From Tribonema minus (Eukaryota; Sar; Xanthophyceae; Tribonematales; Tribonemataceae), in contig JAFCMP010000019.1 in the NCBI GenBank assembly GCA_017506865.1, positions 248,001-312,000 of the forward strand: a stretch of 64,000 nucleotides of DNA, written 5' to 3'. The notes under the pieces were generated by a model that had not been told where the DNA came from, ran no database searches, and saw only the letters and a program-made list of their open reading frames with translations. Shown in pieces: positions 58,961 through 64,000 of this stretch. Each line of letters opens with the position of its first letter. Position 1 is the first letter of the stretch. Position numbers and translations under genes: made by a program.

Positions 58961-59351
58961 CCGCTGTTGCTGAGCGCTGCTGCCGCGCCGCTCGGACTTC
59001 GCACTGTAGGTGGATGTGGTGATGTGTCTTGTAAGGGGGTGAGGGGTGAGGGGTGGGTGGGGGGGTGGGGATTTGCGGCGCAGCGCGCCGGTGTAGACTG
59101 GGTTGCTCTACCATTTTCAATTACAGAAGAGTGTGAACCTCTCTGAAACGGCAGGCTGCTTGTCGTTGCACATGTTCTGCTGCATGGCACGTAGCGTGTT
59201 GCATTTTGCAAAGGCGGCATTCAATTTTTTGTTGCATTGACTGCAAAATCCGAAGGCAACCCAGTTGCCATCAGCAACAAACGGCCTGAGAAAAAAAAAT
59301 CCCCGAAGGTCGCTGTCGCTAACTGGCAGTTGAAGGTGAAGTTGAAGTAAA
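58961..59351. other. Has1 3' flank and SAM-WW 5' flank
   Basis: 391 bp between two co-oriented genes. TTGCTGAGCGCTGCTG follows the Has1 stop. GAAGGTGAAGTTGAAG lies just before the next ATG. No polyadenylation signal of the AATAAA form is visible. Confidence 0.5.
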
Positions 59352-61435
59352 ATGAAACTGTTCGCAAAAGTTGGAAGCGAGATATATGCCGCGCGGTATG
59401 GACAGACCAGCATGGCGGTGCCTCCAGACCTCATCGATCTGCAGATGCGTCGCTTGAATGAGCTGTGGCTGCGCAGACAGCACCTCCAGGTTGGCAGCAA
59501 CCATGCTGCTTCGACGAAGAAAGTCGGACCGAGAAGCAGAAGCAAGCCAAGGCGCGGCGGCGGCGGCGGGACAGGAGATTACTTGCAATGCTGTCACTGC
59601 TACAATCAGGCACCAGTACACAAGGACTGCACCCGAGAACAACTGCCGGCTAGCAGCCCTCCTCGCAGGCGACAGCGGCCGCTGCCTCCCGTCAAGCCCA
59701 TCAACAACAGGCCTCAGAGTGCTCCCTGTGCACGTCCCCCGCAGAGCACGTCGTTGCCGTGGTCACCAGTCTCGTGGAAGGTGGACGCTGTGCACAGGGT
59801 ACACGCACAGTCGGCAGACCTCTTACGCTCTTGCTCACCCAGTCGGCGGCGACACAAGCGGCCTCTGTGCGACACAAATAAAGCCGCCGCCGACGGCGGC
59901 AGCGGCCGCAGCGATGTCGCGCAGCAGTGCACGCCACACGACGACGTTTCACTTACAGCTGGCAATTTGTTGGAGGCAGGGCCGGGGCAGGTGTGCATGT
60001 TTTTGAGGCTGCTAGGGCTTGGCGCCTACGCGCCGGGGTTTGCGAAGCGGGGGGTGGTGGGGGTGGATCTGCTGGCGTGCGAAGACGAAGATCTCGCTGC
60101 CTGCGGAGTGGACTTCCGGCCTCACAGGTGCGCATGATAAAAATGTAGTTTCCAACTGCCGCTGATGCTGCGCAGCGTGCGGTCACCACGTCACAGCCGC
60201 GGTATGAGCACCGCATTGCGCTTTCGCAACAGCGCAAAAAGTCGACAAGCACTGCCATGTCCGATGGAACGCCGTCGACGTCCATCTTGAAGTATGCTAG
60301 ACACAGGAGCGCAGTGAGCATTGCTACAAGCCGCGCTGACTTCAGCTGAGTACACGTGTGTGTTCTGCTGACCTGAACACAGTGTCATGTTCCAATCAGC
60401 CAACACGCAATTGATCACAATCTTTCGGCGGCGACCCACTATGCTGGTGTCGCGCCGCTGTATGTGAGGTGCGAATTGACGCGACAAACTGCACAAACAC
60501 AGGGTCTGACGGTGGGTCAACGGCGCTGTTGCATTTGTGCGCGCACAGGCTGAGGTTGCTGGAGGAGATCGCCCGCCTGCGGGGGGCGCCGGCAGCAGCG
60601 CTCGACGCACGCGGCTGCGCCAACACGGCTCCGCAGCAGCAGCACGACCGCGCACTTCAAGTTGAAGATGCAGACCTTCATGACAATTGTCTTGAGCCGG
60701 CCAGTCCGCCATATCAACTCCAGTGCCAGGGCGCAGCCGCCAGTGCCAGCGCTGCGACGCCCGCTGCGCGAGTGGCGGAGGCTCAGTCAGATGCGCAGTC
60801 GGCGCTCGCTGGCTCCGTCGCGAGCGCGCCACCGCCAAGCGCTGCCCAGTCTCACGGCAGCGCGCGCGACGTTTTGCCGCGCCAGCATCAACGTCACGGT
60901 GGCAGCGTTGGTGGCAATGACCAAGCAGCAGCGGCTTCATCATGTTCGCAAACTGAGGGTCCCGCAGCGGTTGCCGCTGCTGCCGGTGCAGGCGCCGCAC
61001 GTGCGCAGCCGGCAGCACTTGACACAGGCCAGGCAGCAGTGGCTGCCGCCGCCAGCACAGAGGCAGCAGACCGCAGCAAATGTCACGATTCCGCCGATAC
61101 AAAGGATGCGGCAGTGCCGAATGAAGGACGAGACTCGGATTCTGACTTGAAGCGGCAGGACTCGGACCTCCAGTACCGTGATGACTTTGACGAGGGCGTG
61201 CTGGAGCTGCCGCCGACGCCGCGCACGGCGCCGGCGCTAGGTGCGCTAGCTGCCGGTGATGCTGTGCTTGCGTCGCAGCAGGAGTGCCAGCCACTGCGGC
61301 AGGAGGGGGAGGAGGAGCGAGCGCAGCAGCAGCGGCAGCGGGAGCGGCAGGGGCAGCTGCCGCATGAGCAGCCGCTGCAGACGCAGCGTGAGGAGCAGTG
61401 GCCGCGGCAGCAGCAGCAGCAGCAGCAGCAGCGGC

Positions 61436-61475
<40 letters not shown>

Positions 61476-63159
61476 GCAGCAGCAGCGGCGGCGGCGGGAG
61501 GCAGAAGAGGAACAAGGGCAGCGGCGGCATGGGGAGCAGCAGGGGCAGCTGCCACATGCGCAGCCGCTGCAGCCGCACCATGAGGAGCGGCGGCAGCAGC
61601 AGGAGCAGCAGCAGCAGCAGTGGTGGTTGCAGCAGCAGCACCAGCAGCAGCAGCAGCAGTGCCAGCAGCAGCAGCACCACCACCACAACCAGCAGCAACA
61701 GCAGCAGTATCAGCAGCAACTGCAGCAGCAGCAGCAGAGCGTAGACGTGAACGGTCACCTTCCCAGCGTTGCTGCTACGGAGGCGCCGCCACGACCGCCG
61801 ACTTTGTTTGATGCAGCACAGCCTGCATCGGATGCAAAACGACCGGCCAGAGGTGGTCACAATGGCAGCTCTGGCGGTAGCGGCAACGCCGGCGCGAGCA
61901 GCAGCAGTGGCGGTGACTGCATCAGCGTCGGTGGCACTTCACGAGACACCACAGCGGCTGCACCACAGGCAGCGACGGGTATCACCAGTGGGGCGGAAGG
62001 CGTTTGTGCAAGTGGCGTAAGCGCTAGCGCCCTTGGCCCTGCAGGTCCAGGGCTTGAGGGCGCGTCTTCCCAAGCACAAGCAGCAGCAGCGGCAGCGGCA
62101 ATCGCGGCAGCAGTGGCGGCGGCGGCGATGGCGGCGGCAGCTGTTGTAGACGGCAGCGGGACAGCGCTCACCGCCGCCGCTCCTGCAACTGCTGCTGCTG
62201 CTGCCACCACTGCTGCTGCCGCGCCAATGGCCAGCTTGATCAGGAGCCAGGAAGATAGCGTGCCCTTTCAAAGCAGCGCACGCAGTGTTGCTTCCGCCGC
62301 ACCCTCCACAGCCAGTGACGAAGCAGTGGCGGACCGCAAAGTGAGCACCAACGCCGCCACTGCAGTAGTGCCCGCACCCAGGGCGCGCGGTGCTATGCGT
62401 GCTTCCATGGCGGCAAGCGCGGAGCGCAGCGCGCGCATCGCCGCCACCTCTGCTGCCGCTGCCAGCACGCCCCGCAGCGATCAAGGCTGCGCCAGCGCTG
62501 CCGTGGCAGCACACACGATCAGCGCCGCTGAGATCCACGTCAGCAGCAGCGACACGGTTCGCGCCGTGTTGCCGGCAGTGAGCCCCAGTGCTCAGCACCT
62601 AAGCTCGGCCGCAGACCAGTGCGCTGCCGCCGCCGCCGCTGCCGCCGCTGCCCCCGCCCCCGCGGTCGCCATCCCTCCAGCAGAGCCTCTAGCTACTCTG
62701 GCCGTCAATGCAGCGGCCGCCGCAGCAGCGGCGGCGGCAGCGGAGGCAGCGGAGGCGCAGCCGACCATAAAGGCAGCGCGCGCAACGTGGCCCGCGAGCA
62801 GCGCCGCCGCTGCTGCCGCCGCGGCCGTGCCGCGCTGGAGCTGCTTCACGGACCCCGCTAGCGGCCAGCCCTACTTCTTCGATGCGGCGGCGGGCGTGAG
62901 CACGTGGGACGTGCCCGAGGAATTTGCGCCGGCGTCGCCCGCGGAGCGCGCGCCAAGCTCCACGCAGCTGAGCGTTGAGGAGGGGGGGGGCGGGGAAGGG
63001 GGGAGTGACTACAGCGTCGATTTCGAGGCGTCGGTTGGCGATGGCGGCGGCGCCGCCGCGGCGGCGGAGGAGCAGGAGGAGAGCGCCTATGAGCTGCGTC
63101 TGCTGCGTGGCACGGGGAGCTCTTACGGCATTGACGTGGGGGTGTCCACATATTGGTAG
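59352..63159 (+). CDS. SAM-WW domain protein with long Gln- and Ala-rich middle
   Basis: Two exons, 59352-60127 and 60549-63159, join in phase 2 to give 1128 residues. The SAM domain (about 212-275) spans the join: VCMFLRLLGLGAYAPGF, DLLACEDEDLAACGVDF, PHRLRLLEEIARL. SAM domains self-associate or bind RNA or other SAMs. A coiled Gln-rich block (codons around 61400-61740) is encoded by (CAG)n, followed by an Ala/Ser-rich region. A WW domain lies near 1020-1052: WSCFTDPASGQPYFFD and STWDVPEEF, with both Trp and the Pro present; WW domains bind Pro-rich ligands. The N-terminus is basic. I do not recognise a named orthologue with this pairing. The intron shows no exon-edge copies. The antisense frame at 60191-61555 is a repeat artefact. 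Confidence 0.85.
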
Positions 63160-64000
63160 TCGAATGACTTAGTTTACTGTCGATACGTTTGAATCCGTCT
63201 CTGCTGGAAGGTTGACTGTCGCTGCTCTCTGCATGCGCGTCACACTGTCGTTGCTGCCGCTGCTGCTTGTTCGCTGACGCATACAACACAGCTGCACCAA
63301 GCGCATGGCGCACTGCTGCAAATACTCACTTGCCAAGCGACATCAGTGATGCATGCAGTCAAGCATATGACACTGCCACACTTGGCTGGTGCTGATGCCC
63401 CCTGCCCCCATGCCCATCTGTGGCACATGCATGAAATTGCTGCAAGTATGGCTCACAATCGCATGCTAGTGCAGACAACAGTACGCAGCGGATATGGCCG
63501 GCATATGACTGTTCCACAACAAGCAGCACGGCAGGATAACGCGGTGATCACATGTATGCAGTGGTGCCAGACCGTAAAGAAGCCGCGCGTATATTGATGT
63601 TGGAACACGGAAAAGCAGGCATGTGTGATGTTGCTACGTTACCGCACGCAACTGTGGACACGCAACGAGGCGCCGCGGCGCCAGCAGCGGCGGCCGGACG
63701 TCTTCCTGCGAAGTACCACTTGCACAGCATCGCGCAAGTGGCACAGGCTGTGCAACTGGCACGTCACATACTTCAAGTATGAACATGGGGAGGCACGAGC
63801 TACTGAGCTACTGGTAACATCTATTCCCAACAACTGCTCTGCTTCCTGCGTGCCCTGCGCCGAGCGCGTCCGCTGCTGCTGCGGCGCCGCCGTGATCAAA
63901 ACGCCTCCGTCCAGTGTGCTGAGCGCTGCTGACAGCACAGTCTTGTGTGATGATGTACTATCAATGGAACTGTGCTCGGTGTGCGCCGATCTGCCTGAAT
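63160..64000. other. Right end without a recognised gene
   Basis: A minus-strand open frame (63639-63938) contains GGVLITAAPQQQ but no family signature. TGTGCTGAGCGCTGCTGACA occurs at about 63917. The next gene may begin past the edge. Confidence 0.35.

Noticed and set aside
60191..61555. Minus-strand frame of 454 codons opposite the SAM-WW gene
   Set aside because: Low-complexity Ala/Leu reading of the Gln-coding repeat; no domain and no start context.

Overview
This is a nuclear contig of a photosynthetic protist, not a bacterium. The genes are intron-rich and GC-rich, with GT-AG (and one GC-AG) introns of a few hundred bases to about 1.8 kb. The proteins are typically eukaryotic: a nucleolar DEAD-box helicase, translin/TRAX, a plant-type phosphofructokinase, an ELAV-like RRM protein, and SAM, WW and RING proteins. 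A thioredoxin reductase begins with a signal peptide ending just before an aromatic residue, then a transit-like stretch. That suits an alga with a red-derived secondary plastid (haptophyte or stramenopile). Haptophyte is my best guess, but only a guess.

Layout, left to right: (1) 1-2301, minus, 5' part of a plastid NADPH-thioredoxin reductase. (2) 3929-5048, plus, a small CRM/YhbY protein. (3) 8821-17074, minus, an eight-exon gene that fuses a translin domain to a TRAX domain in one chain. (4) 17898-25878, minus, nine-exon ATP-dependent 6-phosphofructokinase. (5) 29738-about 34450, minus, two-RRM protein with long Ala and Gln/His tracts. (6) 37252-45571, minus, seven-exon FAD-dependent oxidoreductase of the D-amino-acid-oxidase superfamily; one intron holds a 488-bp terminal-inverted-repeat element. 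(7) 47180-about 49.6 kb, minus, RING-H2 protein. (8) 50187-58960, plus, nine-exon Has1/DDX18 RNA helicase. (9) 59352-63159, plus, two-exon SAM-WW protein. The genes are unrelated housekeeping functions; I see no operon or pathway cluster. In most genes I rebuilt the exons by hand from splice signals, reading-frame phase and family conservation, and the phases agree across each join given.

The most striking feature is architectural. Most introns in the genes with several recognisable introns are packed with partial copies of the neighbouring exon edge together with its splice site (exon 3' end plus donor, or acceptor plus exon 5' start). One to about six copies occur in tandem, roughly 70-300 bp apart. 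Copies near the real exon often differ from it almost only at synonymous positions, while distal copies decay. Short interstitial TTAGGG-type repeats, CTTCAA-type hexamers, C-homopolymer acceptor tracts and a recurring donor extension (GTGAGCGCTG) sit in the same introns.
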